64,000 nucleotides of DNA, taken from Mucilaginibacter pankratovii (GTDB taxonomy: Bacteria; Bacteroidota; Bacteroidia; Sphingobacteriales; Sphingobacteriaceae). The notes under the pieces were generated by a model. The model saw only the letters and a program-made list of their open reading frames with translations, searched no databases and had not been told where the DNA came from. This document shows, in pieces, positions 7,322 through 15,311 of this stretch. Made by a program: the position numbers and the translations under genes. The stretch lies in contig NZ_JACWMY010000007.1 in the NCBI RefSeq assembly GCF_014773265.1, forward strand, positions 186,001 to 250,000. The letters are read 5' to 3'. Each line of letters starts with the position of its first letter. The first letter of the stretch is position 1.

Positions 7322-10300
7322 TTAATATCCCGGTCAAAAAAGACAGCCATCGGGCGGTAGTTTACCGGCGCCTCGACCTCCATATTTTTGTGTAACATAT
7401 AGATATATTGATCCCCTTCACGGAACTTCCCTACCGGATTGATCGACATTGAAATGATCTGATAATCGTATTCACGGGCAATTTCATAAAGCATATCGTA
7501 ATTGGAACCCAAACCTTCGGCTTCGTCAATAGGCATCACCCTTACTGCCTTGCCGAAGTTTTTACCCTCCTCCCGGCTCATCACAGATAACCGCGCTATA
7601 CAAAGCAAAGCGATGGCCGCGTAAGTTTGCCCGGTACTCCCCTTATTGATCCTGCCGGACGCCGATTCCATGGTAAAGTTAAGATCATAATACATTGCCG
7701 GGTCCAGTAACTTATTGATGGTCATTTCCTGGCCTTTGACGCCCCCGCAGAAATAAAAGGCGGCGATCATCATTTCGGACAGACTGACTTTATGGGCTAA
7801 ATTAGCCGTCAGGCCGTCTGTCGGGGCAAAAAGGCCGATTTCCTGCTCCACCTTTTGTTTGAAATTATCCATCCATTCCTTGGGATATCCCCCGGCAAAG
7901 TTCCTTTTAAGCCTTGCATGGTAGCCCCCGGTAATATTATGCCCGGTTTTCAGAAAGTTATCGATCCGGCGGACGATCTCCATCTGGGCAGTGATGGTGT
8001 TGTCGACTTCATCAAGCAGGTCCTTGATCTTCTGAATTTTGCGGTTATTCAGCTGCCTGTTTTTTTCGTTGATACGGATGAGATAGCGCTGTACGGTTTC
8101 AATCACCGTCGCCTCCGCGTCAGTGGTCACCAGCTCAGCGAAGGCTTCGGGTAACAGGCTTTTACTCAACGCAAAGAAATTGTCATCATCCTGAAGTTTA
8201 AAGGCCTCTGTTGGAATATAAAGGCTAATGATATTATTATAAGTCAGGATATAGGTTTGTTCTGCTTTGTGATAGGCTTCTGTAACCGATTTGGGGTCCC
8301 CTGCCATAAACTCCGGATCGGGCTCCCATAATTTGTCCGGGTACGCTTTTGTAAATTGCGTACTGATTTTCTCCAACTCGGTTTCGGCGGCACGAAGGGA
8401 AGCCAACTGATCCGCCCATTTATCCGTCTGCCGGACGCTGTTCTCCATTTGCCGCAACTGCTCTTTAATCAACGCCTTATCGAAATCAGTACCGATCGAT
8501 GGCAGGACAACTTCGTTTTTGGGAACATAGGCGGCAACAGGCGCTGAAACCGTTAGCTGGCTGATCCTGGACTTTAGAATTGTTAACTGACCTGAAGCAT
8601 CCTGCAATTCGGATTGCAGGGTTTTATGCGCAATAAGTTGATCGGACGCCGTGTTTTTCTGCTCATCCAGGGACTTGAAATCTTCCTTGATCTGGTCCTT
8701 CCTCCGGTAACACGCAACACTGTCCTCAAAATCCTGGCGGGACATCGCTAATTCAGTTACGGGTTTGAAATCTGCAAGGCTTTGCCGGCGTTGGTACGCG
8801 TCCAGTATGGCGTTGGTATTTTCAAAAGAAAGCCAGGTTTCTTTTAATTTTTTTAGCAGATCGACATCTGCTGTCAATGTGGAAATATATTGGGCCGTAG
8901 TCTGGCTCACCCCGGCAAAGTATGACCGGATCTTCTCCGGGTCATAGGCGGTCAATATTTGTTCTTTTACGTAGGGTATATATTTTCTTAAGCCATTTAA
9001 ATTCAGCCAGAACCCGTTATCGTCACGGTCAGTAATTTGAAGGCGGCCAAACAATTCTTCCGGATCGGGTAAATAATCTTTGTTCAGCGGCGGTTTATTC
9101 CGGGGCAGTTCCTGCAATTTCAGGATGACACTTTCCTCATCTTTAGAGAATCCCCTTTCCTGCGAAAAGGCCCAGTTCGTCAGCGAATCCGGGTCATCGA
9201 TATCGATATATTTTTTTAGCAGGTTTTTCTCGGCAAGGCTATCAGACTTGGTATTAATTTCCTCATCGAGATGATCCAGCAATTCCTTGGAATTCGTATA
9301 GGAGCCGGCTATATTTTTAAAAACATCAAGTATCCCCTCCGATTTCAGCTTATTGATAACGGTCTGTAACAGGCGCTGCCTGGCCGTGTTTTCCTGGTTC
9401 TCGCGGTAGAATCCTTCCAATTCAACCAGGCTGCAATCTAAGGTAAGCAGCAAGGATTCCATGGCTTCCACTTTTTGGTTTTCCGGGGCGAGCCTGATCA
9501 TCCGGCTGTCCAGCTGTTTCACGGTTTGCTGCAGTGCAGGTAATTCTTCCTGGGCAGCCGCTACCGCAATTTCGATGGCCGATCCGATCAAACCGGACTG
9601 ATGTTCAGCGATCTTAAAATCACGGAAAGTGGTTTCTAGTTCCTGCAAATAATTCTCCGTCTCCTGGTGATAAAAGGCCATACTTTTATATAGATACTCC
9701 CGCTCAGATTTATCCAGGTCCTCCTTTTTCTGTTTCAGGTCGATCAGCGCCTTTTGCTTTTGCGTAACCCGTTCAATTTCTTTTAGGTTATTCCCGTATT
9801 CTCCGATGGTCGCTTCCATTTCCACCACGGCCTGCTTAAATTTATCATAAATATCCACCGCCTTATCACGGCCGAATAAAAAGTCCTTGATACTGCTGCC
9901 TTTTTGCGTATCAAGCGTTTTTCCCCTGGAAAAAGATTGGAGGATGCTGGCATAGTCTTTTAGCAAGCGGTCGTTTGCAGCCAGGTCCAGGGGTAAAATA
10001 TTTTCCTTAAACAGAATTTCATGATACTTTTTAGGCTTCTGCCAGGACTCGCAGAACAGTCCTTTTTCACTCATATGGTCTTTTAGCAGGTCAATAGGCA
10101 GAATCTCCTCCGCTTTTAACAGATCCTCGTAAGTTAAGGGTGCTGTAAGATAAGTGATCGGTTCATAGTCAAATCCTGCCTGTATAATAAAGCTGTGCGT
10201 ATTCCGGTTGCCCGATTCGATACAAACGCCGATCACGAGATATTGCTGCGGCCCGGTTTCGATGTTGAGAAAGGCATAGCCAATACTATTGGATTTGCCT

Positions 10301-10536
10301 TTACCGCTTTCTTCCAGTACCATCCCGGCCGGCTTTCGTTCCCCCGTAGCCTTGGTTGCGGACTCAAAGGCGTCGGAACCGACAAAGATCAATTGCAGCA
10401 AATCGGCGATCATACTCTTACCGGCCCCGCTTTCACCCACAAAATCGGTGCGGAACGGGTGGAATTGATAGTTATATTCCTGGTGATGGATCAAACCGAG
10501 CGTGGAGAGGCTGTATATTCTGGGATATTTTTTCAT
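7318..10536 (-). CDS. jetC: Wadjet SMC ATPase JetC (MukB-like)
   Basis: 1072 aa, in the size range of JetC. The Walker A motif GESGAGKS is at residues 34-41 after an N-terminal 'IYSLSTLGLIHHQEYNYQF' strand region. Long coiled-coil regions (~230-480 and ~600-900) flank a hinge-like segment. Near the C-terminus come the ABC signature-like 'RINKGSTGQTYAAIALL' and Walker B 'VRVMPIDEAEGLG' (D/E at ~1004-1005). JetC forms the loop-extruding SMC dimer with kleisin JetA and KITE-type JetB. Its start overlaps the jetB stop by 4 bases and its stop overlaps the jetD start. Confidence 0.93.
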   Translation of the reverse strand: MKKYPRIYSLSTLGLIHHQEYNYQFHPFRTDFVGESGAGKSMIADLLQLIFVGSDAFESATKATGERKPAGMVLEESGKGKSNSIGYAFLNIETGPQQYLVIGVCIESGNRNTHSFIIQAGFDYEPITYLTAPLTYEDLLKAEEILPIDLLKDHMSEKGLFCESWQKPKKYHEILFKENILPLDLAANDRLLKDYASILQSFSRGKTLDTQKGSSIKDFLFGRDKAVDIYDKFKQAVVEMEATIGEYGNNLKEIERVTQKQKALIDLKQKKEDLDKSEREYLYKSMAFYHQETENYLQELETTFRDFKIAEHQSGLIGSAIEIAVAAAQEELPALQQTVKQLDSRMIRLAPENQKVEAMESLLLTLDCSLVELEGFYRENQENTARQRLLQTVINKLKSEGILDVFKNIAGSYTNSKELLDHLDEEINTKSDSLAEKNLLKKYIDIDDPDSLTNWAFSQERGFSKDEESVILKLQELPRNKPPLNKDYLPDPEELFGRLQITDRDDNGFWLNLNGLRKYIPYVKEQILTAYDPEKIRSYFAGVSQTTAQYISTLTADVDLLKKLKETWLSFENTNAILDAYQRRQSLADFKPVTELAMSRQDFEDSVACYRRKDQIKEDFKSLDEQKNTASDQLIAHKTLQSELQDASGQLTILKSRISQLTVSAPVAAYVPKNEVVLPSIGTDFDKALIKEQLRQMENSVRQTDKWADQLASLRAAETELEKISTQFTKAYPDKLWEPDPEFMAGDPKSVTEAYHKAEQTYILTYNNIISLYIPTEAFKLQDDDNFFALSKSLLPEAFAELVTTDAEATVIETVQRYLIRINEKNRQLNNRKIQKIKDLLDEVDNTITAQMEIVRRIDNFLKTGHNITGGYHARLKRNFAGGYPKEWMDNFKQKVEQEIGLFAPTDGLTANLAHKVSLSEMMIAAFYFCGGVKGQEMTINKLLDPAMYYDLNFTMESASGRINKGSTGQTYAAIALLCIARLSVMSREEGKNFGKAVRVMPIDEAEGLGSNYDMLYEIAREYDYQIISMSINPVGKFREGDQYIYMLHKNMEVEAPVNYRPMAVFFDRDIK

Positions 10537-11189
10537 GCGTTATGCTCTTTAAACCACTCATCCAGGTTATGAATATAGTCGCTGTAGATGTTGGGTAACC
10601 GGTGGAACGAAGGCATTGTGTCAAATGTCTCCCCCTCGAACATGATCCAGCCGACCTTACTGAATTCCTGCATGGCATCTTCAATAATTTTATCCACTTT
10701 TTCACCGTCCATCTTGGTGTTCTTATCCCTCCTGGCTTTAGCCAGGGTCCGGTAGATCCCCGGCTTCAGTTCCTCATAATCCAGGCGGATCATTTTTTGC
10801 AGCCGCCCCACAGTATTCAGTTCAATATAACCGTCTATAAAAATGATCTTATAGAGCAGAAAGCCAATGATCACATATTCATTGGGCATGAAATGGCGGT
10901 TATCCTCGGGGACATTACCACGCGATTGCGCCAGAAAATTGATATAGAAATACTTATCGACCGACTCTCCGCCGAAGTCCAGCACGATGTTAAAATAATC
11001 CCTGTAATATTGCTGCAGGCTGGCCTGGTTTTCATTGATGAACCGAAACAGGTCCGTCTGGTGTTTATAATTCTGAATATGAATGCCGTTCTTTAAGGCA
11101 TAGTCAACTTTTGCAAATAACCGCCCGGCATCCGGGTGGAGCAGGAAATCGGCTACCACGCTTATCGCTTTTGAATTGTCATTTCCCAT
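10533..11189 (-). CDS. jetB: Wadjet subunit JetB (MukE/KITE-like, DUF4194-type)
   Basis: 218 aa, predominantly helical with winged-helix-like segments. It has no catalytic motif, as expected for the MukE-like KITE subunit that bridges kleisin and SMC heads. Recognition rests mainly on operon position and size: it lies between jetA, which overlaps it by 28 bases, and jetC, which overlaps it by 4 bases. The segment 'NEYVIIGFLLYKIIFIDGYIELNTVGRLQKMI' resembles the helix-wing region of DUF4194/MukE proteins. The Wadjet subtype cannot be fixed from sequence reading alone. Confidence 0.82.
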   Translation of the reverse strand: MGNDNSKAISVVADFLLHPDAGRLFAKVDYALKNGIHIQNYKHQTDLFRFINENQASLQQYYRDYFNIVLDFGGESVDKYFYINFLAQSRGNVPEDNRHFMPNEYVIIGFLLYKIIFIDGYIELNTVGRLQKMIRLDYEELKPGIYRTLAKARRDKNTKMDGEKVDKIIEDAMQEFSKVGWIMFEGETFDTMPSFHRLPNIYSDYIHNLDEWFKEHNA

Positions 11190-12517
11190 AAGGATATTTG
11201 GTTATCAGGCTTTGTCGCCAGGTGTGACTGAATGGTTAACTGGTATAAGTTATGCTGTTCAAAAAAACGCATAACGCGGAAGGTCAGGCCGACGGCAAGC
11301 GTCAGTTCGGCTTCGCTGCCCTGCCGGACAATCGCAAAGAAATAATCAGAAAAGCGGACACTGCCGGCCTCTCTTAAATCCTTGCTGATTTGGTCGATCC
11401 AACCGGAGATCACATCCTGCTGCACAAGCTTTTCTTTAAATCCGCTGAAAGCAATTGCCTTAGCCGCTTCATCTTCTTCCGCGATAAACCGTTTTTTCGC
11501 TTTTAACGGAAACAGGTCCTTCTTCCGCTCGAATATGATGAAGTTCATCGGTGGGCCGTGCAATTCTGTCCTGGGTATGCCCGCAGGCAATTCAAGTATT
11601 TTTTTACTGCCTTTGGCGACCGTGATCTGGCTGTGTAAAATCAGGTTACCGAGAAAACCCTCGATCCTGCTGTTGAACAAAGGCTTATTTAAATTGGTAA
11701 ATAATTGCCGGACCTTGGGCTGGATCCGGTCCAGGCGGCTGTCAACCAGCGAAAGTGTTTGCTTCATCTCCTGGAAAAACAAAATGGCATCAAATATCAG
11801 GTCGCCGATCCGCTCCTGCTCATTCTGCACCGCGAAAGCTTCCAGTACCCGCCGGATCAGGTCCATTTCACTAAACCCGGCTCTCAGCTCGTTGTTTTGC
11901 TTCCGGATCAGATCGAACCGCGCATCGATTTTTTTAAGGATTTCGGTGATATTCCTGTTTTTTAAATTTAGGTTTTGCCGCATCTCTATGACCGAATGAT
12001 CGATCTGCCGGTCAAGGTGATCGATTTGCTGCCGCAGTACCGGCTGGAACGTTTTAAAATGAATATCAAACCAATCCGTAAGGTCGCCCTTTTCTTTGTA
12101 GCTCTCCAGCCGCTCCCGCAGGCTGAAACATATTTTCTCAATAATGGTAGGATCAAAGCTTGCCTTCAGCGTATTATAGGCGTGCCTGCAGAATTCATTG
12201 GCATATTCTTTTAACTTGTAAACCTGCCTTGATTCATCATAATATAAAAAGTATTCCTGGAGATCGGCAATAACGCGATTGTACACCTCCCAGGAATAAC
12301 GCGCATTAACAGCCGTAGTGGTTTGATTGACCGCCTGCAAGGCATCATGAATATCCCCTTCCGTAAATGTCTTATCTAAAAACACCCCGCTTTCTATCCG
12401 CTGATATAGCCATACGATCGCAAGCCCGGCTTTTGGGTCGGGAAAGAGTAAATGATAAGTATACCCTTTTGAAATTTCTGACAGGAAATCAAAATTATTA
12501 TTATCAGGTTTATCCAA
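11162..12517 (-). CDS. jetA: Wadjet kleisin subunit JetA (MukF-like, DUF3375-type)
   Basis: 451 aa. The N-terminal winged-helix-like part ('AGLAIVWLYQRIESGVFLDKTFTEGDIHDALQAVN', residues ~30-64) is followed by a long helical middle (~130-260, 'LKNRNITEILKKIDARFDLIRKQNN') and a C-terminal wing region, the layout of MukF/JetA kleisins. The start is a TTG at 12517; no ATG lies nearby and the next in-frame Met is more than 150 residues in. It is the first gene of the operon, downstream of a palindrome-covered promoter at about 12534-12571. Assignment relies on order and size with jetB, jetC and jetD. Confidence 0.82.
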   Translation of the reverse strand: MDKPDNNNFDFLSEISKGYTYHLLFPDPKAGLAIVWLYQRIESGVFLDKTFTEGDIHDALQAVNQTTTAVNARYSWEVYNRVIADLQEYFLYYDESRQVYKLKEYANEFCRHAYNTLKASFDPTIIEKICFSLRERLESYKEKGDLTDWFDIHFKTFQPVLRQQIDHLDRQIDHSVIEMRQNLNLKNRNITEILKKIDARFDLIRKQNNELRAGFSEMDLIRRVLEAFAVQNEQERIGDLIFDAILFFQEMKQTLSLVDSRLDRIQPKVRQLFTNLNKPLFNSRIEGFLGNLILHSQITVAKGSKKILELPAGIPRTELHGPPMNFIIFERKKDLFPLKAKKRFIAEEDEAAKAIAFSGFKEKLVQQDVISGWIDQISKDLREAGSVRFSDYFFAIVRQGSEAELTLAVGLTFRVMRFFEQHNLYQLTIQSHLATKPDNQISLWEMTIQKR

Positions 12518-12533
12518 GGTTAGGCAACTTTAA

Positions 12534-12571
12534 TAATATTAAATGTACGATTTTAATATTAGTAATATTAA
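12534..12571 (-). promoter_or_regulatory. Putative jet operon promoter under a palindromic operator
   Basis: On the minus strand TACATTTA (12540-12547) fits the TAnnTTTG -7 element, 23 bp before the TTG start. It lies inside an inverted repeat TAATATTAAA (12534-12543) / TTTAATATTA (12552-12561), with a third half-site TAATATTAA at 12563-12571. Repressor or autoregulator binding is inferred from the overlap; no regulator gene is adjacent. Confidence 0.5.
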
Positions 12572-12659
12572 ATCAGTTAAGTGACTATATATTTGAAAAC
12601 GCTGTAATCATGCCGAACGACCATGACCGGGAAATCATTGTCAGCAGAATCACCGAAAA

Positions 12660-12806
12660 ATGCCAGACCCAGATGACGAGGAAAGTATGCAGAAAACGCA
12701 GCATAGATTGACGAAAGAAAGGATAGCAGAGCGGATCAGATAACTGTCTGGTTTGAACGAACTGAACAAACTGCTGGTTAATATATATTTGAGTCAATTA
12801 AAGTGA
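12660..12806 (+). pseudogene. Possible decayed ORF with an in-frame stop
   Basis: An ATG at 12660 opens 27 codons ending ...RLTKERIAERIR, then TAA at 12741-12743. The same frame continues for 20 protein-like codons (LSGLNELNKLLVNIYLSQLK) to TGA at 12804. It reads like the N-terminus of a helical protein broken by a stop. Family unknown; it may be chance. It lies in the 740-bp gap between jetA and the PRTase-like gene. Confidence 0.25.
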
Positions 12807-12854
12807 GCTTATTTTTAACCTACCACTCAACCTACAGAAAATTTAATTTACATA

Positions 12855-12945
12855 CAAAAGATTGAAAACTGAGACAAATGGGTCACATGCGTTAAAATTT
12901 ACTGGATAACAACTATTCAGCCTGCAGTGTGTTGGCAACGGATAT
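12855..12945 (+). pseudogene. Degenerate copy of the integrase 3' end and its downstream flank
   Basis: This stretch aligns with 5530-5615, which holds the last codons and 3' flank of the island integrase. The shared blocks are AAAAGAT, AACTGAGACAAAT, TAAAATT and CTGCAGTGTGTT in the same order and spacing, at roughly three quarters identity by eye. The reading frame is destroyed (TGA immediately after the KD codons). It is best explained as the relic of a second, related integrase, that is an older element junction inside the island. Confidence 0.6.
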
Positions 12946-13257
12946 CTAATATATATTGGTTTATATTTGCGCGATATCTGGCCGGTACTAAAGCCAGACC
13001 AACATTGTCCATGTACTTTGTCAATGACTTGTGGATCATTGTTTGTAAAAGATTTTTCGTCACCAAAACGATGGATATTTATAATTAATTTATTGTTTAA
13101 TTTGGCAATAATTTATTTAAAGGTCAAAGACAGTGTAAGCTGAAAACCCATTTTTTCCTTCCCTTGAAGTAGAAAACAGAAAGAAGAACAATGCTATTCA
13201 CCTGATTATGTTGTTTAAAACCATTAGCTTTGAAGTTAAATTGGTTCGTTAATACAC
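12946..13257 (+). promoter_or_regulatory. Leader/upstream region of the PRTase-NADAR pair
   Basis: AT-rich, no convincing gene. TAGCTTTG at 13225-13232 fits the -7 element and lies 25 bp before the ATG at 13258. A second, isolated TATATTTG at 12962-12969 is followed by a hairpin TCTGGC...GCCAGA (12976-12997), which may mark a short untranslated RNA. No -33 element of good spacing is visible for either. Confidence 0.35.
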
Positions 13258-14301
13258 ATGGAAGAAAAAGCTCAGCGCATTGTTGATATTATAAATGACT
13301 ACGAAAATAACGCGATGACGCCGGAGCATGTTATTGATTGGGTTTCCCAATTTGAACGAGAAGATCAGGAGTTTATACTTGATGAACTGGCTGTTATTTT
13401 TGAAAAAACTTATTTTTCAAAAGCCAAATGCAAGGAGATGCTGAGCGGTTACTTAAAGTTTTTAAAAGGTCATTATAAATATGCCGATGTCCCGACATTT
13501 TTAAGGGAAACAGTATTTCTTGATTTGCAGCTCGCTGATAAAAGTCAAAGTGAACTTTTGAGTCTTTTAGAGGAAATTATCCAGGAGGAATATCAAATGC
13601 CCCTGGCCGATTGTGGGAAGATAGCAAATCATTATCTATATCTCGATGATGTTTTATCTACTGGAAACACGATCTACGGTCAGATCTCAAATTGGTTAAA
13701 TGAAGATAATGAGATAGATGCGTCGAAGACCAATTTCGCTTATCTTAAAGCCCATAATATCAAGTTGAGCGTTTGTCTGTTGTGCCTTCATCAATGGGGA
13801 TATAGTAATGTGGAGTATCGCTTGATGATGAATGTAGATGCGGAAACCAAGAAATATATCACGTATTTTCGATTTTATGAAATAGAAAATAATTTAAAGG
13901 CTCTTAAACCCGCCTTGAATTTAATGTTACCTGTTGATAGTCAACTCGCAGAGGTAGGAAATTATTTGGCCACTCTGGAAGAGGCCACTGCCAATGCCGA
14001 CCGGGCTTTTAGGAAAGCAAACCAGCCAGTTGAAGAGAAATTATTTTCTTCGCCAGAAAACAGGACAAGGATTGAAAATATTTTTTTGAAAAAAGGGATA
14101 GAAATTTTAGGAAGAGTACAGAATTTGACTGTAAAATCGATAAGACCATTAGGATACACGGTAAAGTCACATAAAACACTCGGACTGGGCACTTTATTTT
14201 TTACTTACCGTAATATTCCGAATAATTGTCCCATTGTATTTTGGTGGGGAAACAATAATTGGCGACCTTTATTCGTATTAAAAAACAGAGGGGATCATTA
14301 A
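13258..14301 (+). CDS. Phosphoribosyltransferase-like conflict effector (PRTase-CE type)
   Basis: 347 aa. The key motif is 'YLYLDDVLSTGNTIYGQI' (residues ~126-143), the D-D-x-x-x-T-G-x-T PRPP-binding loop of type I phosphoribosyltransferases (acidic pair at 130-131, S-T-G-N-T at 134-138). The N-terminal ~110 residues are helical and lack any nucleotide-synthesis signature. The C-terminus carries 'RPLGYTVKSHKTLGLGTLFFTYRNIPNNCPIVFWWG', not found in housekeeping PRTases. The gene shares one base (TAATG) with the NADAR gene downstream. This pairing and the defence setting point to the PRTase-like families described in biological-conflict systems rather than to salvage. The reaction is unknown; transfer of ADP-ribose or phosphoribose to a target is inference. 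Confidence 0.7.
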   Translation: MEEKAQRIVDIINDYENNAMTPEHVIDWVSQFEREDQEFILDELAVIFEKTYFSKAKCKEMLSGYLKFLKGHYKYADVPTFLRETVFLDLQLADKSQSELLSLLEEIIQEEYQMPLADCGKIANHYLYLDDVLSTGNTIYGQISNWLNEDNEIDASKTNFAYLKAHNIKLSVCLLCLHQWGYSNVEYRLMMNVDAETKKYITYFRFYEIENNLKALKPALNLMLPVDSQLAEVGNYLATLEEATANADRAFRKANQPVEEKLFSSPENRTRIENIFLKKGIEILGRVQNLTVKSIRPLGYTVKSHKTLGLGTLFFTYRNIPNNCPIVFWWGNNNWRPLFVLKNRGDH

Positions 14302-14930
14302 TGCAAAAGGAAAATTCAAAAACCAGGATCTACAATCCCAAAGACAGCATAGTTTTTGGAAAGACAGACGCGCCGTTTGGCGGCCTTTCAAATATGGCTC
14401 CTGGCTACCCATTATTTATTAATGACAACATTATTCCGACAACCGAAGCATTATACCAAGCAATGCGGTACCCTTTATTCCCGGACATTCAACATGAAAT
14501 CATTACCCAGAACAGTCCGATGACTGCAAAAATGATAAGTAAGAAATACCGTGAGAAAACCCGCCAGGATTGGGATGATATTAGGGTGAAGATCATGCGC
14601 TGGGTTTTGGAAGTGAAGCTTTCGCAAAACTGGACAAAATTTTCAACACTTTTAAAAGACACTGACAACAAGGCTATTATAGAATATTCGGCTAAAGACC
14701 AATTTTGGGGAGCGCAAAAGGATGCGGATGGTCAGTTAATAGGCACGAATGCGTTAGGAAGGCTTTTAATGGAAATCAGGCAAAAATATGTTGTTAATGA
14801 TCATAAACCCGAATGTATATCTCCTGTAAATATTACAGGCTTTATGCTATTTGGCTATGAGATTGAGACGATTTGCAACGAGGATTATTTTGTTACTGAC
14901 GATAGTTCCAGTGAATTGGAATACGCCTGA
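14301..14930 (+). CDS. NADAR-family ADP-ribose hydrolase-like protein
   Basis: The ATG at 14301 (MQKENSKTR) is chosen over an upstream in-frame codon because it overlaps the preceding stop by one base. ~209 aa with the NADAR (formerly DUF1768) signatures 'FGGLSNMAPGYPLFINDNIIPTTEALYQAMRY' (conserved Glu at ~49) near the start and 'FWGAQKDADGQLIGTNALGRLLMEIR' (G-x-N-x-L-G-R) at ~135-160. NADAR enzymes act on ADP-riboside N-glycosidic linkages, and some reverse guanine ADP-ribosylation as antitoxins of DarT-like toxins. Next to a PRTase-like effector it may be the immunity or reversal partner. The C-terminal ~45 residues extend past the core domain. Confidence 0.88.
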   Translation: MQKENSKTRIYNPKDSIVFGKTDAPFGGLSNMAPGYPLFINDNIIPTTEALYQAMRYPLFPDIQHEIITQNSPMTAKMISKKYREKTRQDWDDIRVKIMRWVLEVKLSQNWTKFSTLLKDTDNKAIIEYSAKDQFWGAQKDADGQLIGTNALGRLLMEIRQKYVVNDHKPECISPVNITGFMLFGYEIETICNEDYFVTDDSSSELEYA

Positions 14931-14966
14931 TTTATAATGTAGTTTTTCAAGCCGGACTATGTACAA

Positions 14967-15206
14967 TTATATAATTGTGAATATAGCGTCATAAAGATTA
15001 AAATACAATGTCGGGGATCGATAATAGCCATTATGCTCGTAACCAAGATTGACGCTCATGGCATTCTTACAATCAACGTGCAAATGCCAGTAGGTGATCC
15101 CGTCCATCAAGTATTCCCTGAAAATACTGTACAGCATTTCATTAATCAGGCCGGAATGTCGTTCAGGCGTTTCGCCCTCCACCAGAAACTCATAATTAAC
15201 CGTCAT
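14967..15206 (-). CDS. Small hypothetical ORF, possibly a gene fragment
   Basis: 79 aa with protein-like composition ('VNYEFLVEGETPERHSGLINEMLYSIFREYLMDGITYWHLHVDCKNAMSVN'). The frame stays open and protein-like for about 13 further codons upstream before a stop. No family is recognised. It lies in the ~380-bp gap between the NADAR gene and the SMC-like gene, on the minus strand and downstream of the latter in transcription order if transcription continues. It may be a real small gene or a relic; nothing else is seen in this gap. Confidence 0.35.
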   Translation of the reverse strand: MTVNYEFLVEGETPERHSGLINEMLYSIFREYLMDGITYWHLHVDCKNAMSVNLGYEHNGYYRSPTLYFNLYDAIFTII

Positions 15207-15311
15207 GACATGGGCAGGCGGAGTCGCTATGATCGATTGATGTACTTAATTCGGTTCGACTACATCGCGTACAGTAATTCTTCCATGGTTTGATCAGGCG
15301 TTCTTGTTTTT

